Positions 13,806 to 14,762 of a stretch of DNA of 14,762 nt are shown here, in pieces. The notes under the pieces are model-generated. The model ran no database searches and was not told where the DNA came from. It worked only from the letters and a program-made list of their open reading frames with translations. Origin of the DNA: JAGORY01 sp964517585 (GTDB lineage Bacteria; Patescibacteriota; Gracilibacteria; Peribacterales; Peribacteraceae); assembly GCA_964517585.1 (NCBI GenBank), contig CAZFCB010000031.1:1-14762 (forward strand), in the 5' to 3' direction. The position numbers and the translations under genes were made by a program. The stretch's first letter is position 1; each line of letters opens with the position of its first letter.

Positions 13806-14762
13806 ATGCATTTACACACAACTGATCAATACAATGAGCGTCATAGCACCATTTTTCATAGTGGATTACAGAAATTTTGTAGTATAACTCCATTGATCAT
13901 CGTAGCAGTGCTTCTTACGTGTATACAGGTTGCGATTGCAATGTCTTATTCCTCAGGCTCAAAAATAAGCGAACGTTATCTCGCCCTTCGCAATTGGGAT
14001 GCTAGAGGTTACGAGCGGATTGCAAGTGAGGGATATGTTTGGAATGCAAAAATGACCGAAGCAGATGTTGTGTGGTATCCAGGCCATCCTATCGTCATTC
14101 GTATCATCCAGTACCTTACACATTCTTCGTGGAGATTTTCAACGTTACTGGCTTCTCAGGTAGCATGCGTACTTTTCTGGACATATTTCTTACTTTTTCT
14201 TCGACGATTCATCATACCTTTTTATCTACAAATACTCAGTGTCACTGCAGTTCTTTTCTATCCAACGTCGTTTTATCTCATCAGCGGATATTCTGAGGCA
14301 CTTTTTCTTGGATCAATTCTCGGGATGCTGTATTGGATGCATGATGAAGGAAAATATTCATTGGCATTAGCAATTGCCTTCGCTTTCATAGTGTCTTCAA
14401 CGCGGATTACTGCGATAGCGCTTATTCCGCTACCTTTATTCTTTGGACTCGTGCATCGCCGTTGGTGGTCAGGATTATTTTTGGCTCTTGCCTTGGGGAT
14501 TGGTTCTCTTTTGTATTTTGCCTTTCTCTACGTAGCGTTCGATAACTTCTTTCTCTATTTTCATGTATCTCACGCAGGATGGGGCACAACACCAATGGGT
14601 CTCCAAGATCTTACTTTCCAGTATCTTTGGTTTCGTGAGCCTGTATTGAATATCATAAAGAGCATTATGATAGGGAATGGATTTGCTCTGAGCGCTTTCC
14701 TTTTTGTCATCGTGGCAAATGGACTGCTAGCGCTTGTAAGCTTTGATCTTCTTAGATCTATA
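13806..14762 (+). CDS. GT-C fold glycosyltransferase, PIG-V/mannosyltransferase-like (3' end beyond window)
   Basis: An open frame of 319 codons runs to the window edge without a stop, so the protein is partial. GT-C enzymes transfer sugars from polyprenyl-phosphate donors on the outer face of the membrane. After a short basic head and a first membrane helix (about 27-46) comes NWDARGYERIASEGY (63-77); the Trp-Asp pair with a following GY is the hallmark of PIG-V-like transferases, and D65 is the likely catalytic or metal-site acid. VVWYPGHPIVIR (88-99) matches the FxP-P loop of that family. FYPTSFYLISGYSEALFL (151-168) and STRITAIALIP (198-208) are also typical, and about seven more hydrophobic helices are visible. 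Acceptor and sugar are unknown; the S-layer protein upstream is a possible but untested target. ATG 13806 has no Shine-Dalgarno site and coincides with the predicted transcript start. Confidence 0.85.
   Translation, partial: MHLHTTDQYNERHSTIFHSGLQKFCSITPLIIVAVLLTCIQVAIAMSYSSGSKISERYLALRNWDARGYERIASEGYVWNAKMTEADVVWYPGHPIVIRIIQYLTHSSWRFSTLLASQVACVLFWTYFLLFLRRFIIPFYLQILSVTAVLFYPTSFYLISGYSEALFLGSILGMLYWMHDEGKYSLALAIAFAFIVSSTRITAIALIPLPLFFGLVHRRWWSGLFLALALGIGSLLYFAFLYVAFDNFFLYFHVSHAGWGTTPMGLQDLTFQYLWFREPVLNIIKSIMIGNGFALSAFLFVIVANGLLALVSFDLLRSI

Overview
The window looks like chromosomal DNA from an uncultured bacterium, most likely of the Patescibacteria (candidate phyla radiation), perhaps the Peregrinibacteria/Peribacteria part. 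This rests on gene style (S-layer-homology protein with Ser-rich linkers and a Cys-less cupredoxin domain, compact spacing, few Shine-Dalgarno sites) and is an inference. TAA, TAG and TGA all act as stops, so the code is the standard bacterial one and not the TGA=Gly code of Gracilibacteria/Absconditabacteria. I see no tRNA, rRNA, insertion sequence or CRISPR array, and no stretch over 300 bp lacks a gene.

Layout. (1) 58-1671 (+): a 537-residue acidic soluble protein I cannot assign. (2) 1668-4427 (-): the most unusual gene, a RelA/SpoT-type (p)ppGpp enzyme (HD hydrolase, degenerate synthetase, TGS, helical and ACT-like regions) continued in frame by a complete 10-helix EamA/DMT transporter. 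Its stop shares a CTAG with the stop of gene 1. (3) 4461-4991 (-): a Nudix hydrolase, 33 nt upstream of the RelA/SpoT gene and probably in its operon; the gap holds a perfect hairpin whose 3' arm is the Shine-Dalgarno site of the fusion gene. (4) 5031-5585 (+): a peroxiredoxin-like thioredoxin-fold protein, divergent from the Nudix gene. (5) 5646-6632 (-): a membrane-anchored metallophosphoesterase. (6) 6714-9605 (-): uvrA. (7) 9716-12328 (-): clpB, behind a sigma70-type promoter whose -10 box lies inside a CIRCE (HrcA) operator. (8) 12489-13640 (+): a secreted S-layer-homology protein ending in a Cys-less cupredoxin domain. (9) 13806 to the right edge (+): a multi-membrane GT-C (PIG-V-like) glycosyltransferase, cut by the window, with a strong extended -10 promoter placed so that the transcript should start at the ATG (leaderless).

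Working together. clpB (protein disaggregation), uvrA (DNA repair), the redox protein, the Nudix hydrolase and the alarmone enzyme give the minus-strand block a stress and housekeeping flavour. The right end concerns the cell surface (S-layer protein, glycosyltransferase). The best candidate for something undescribed is the fusion of an apparently hydrolase-only RelA/SpoT protein to a transporter, preceded by a hairpin that could gate its translation.
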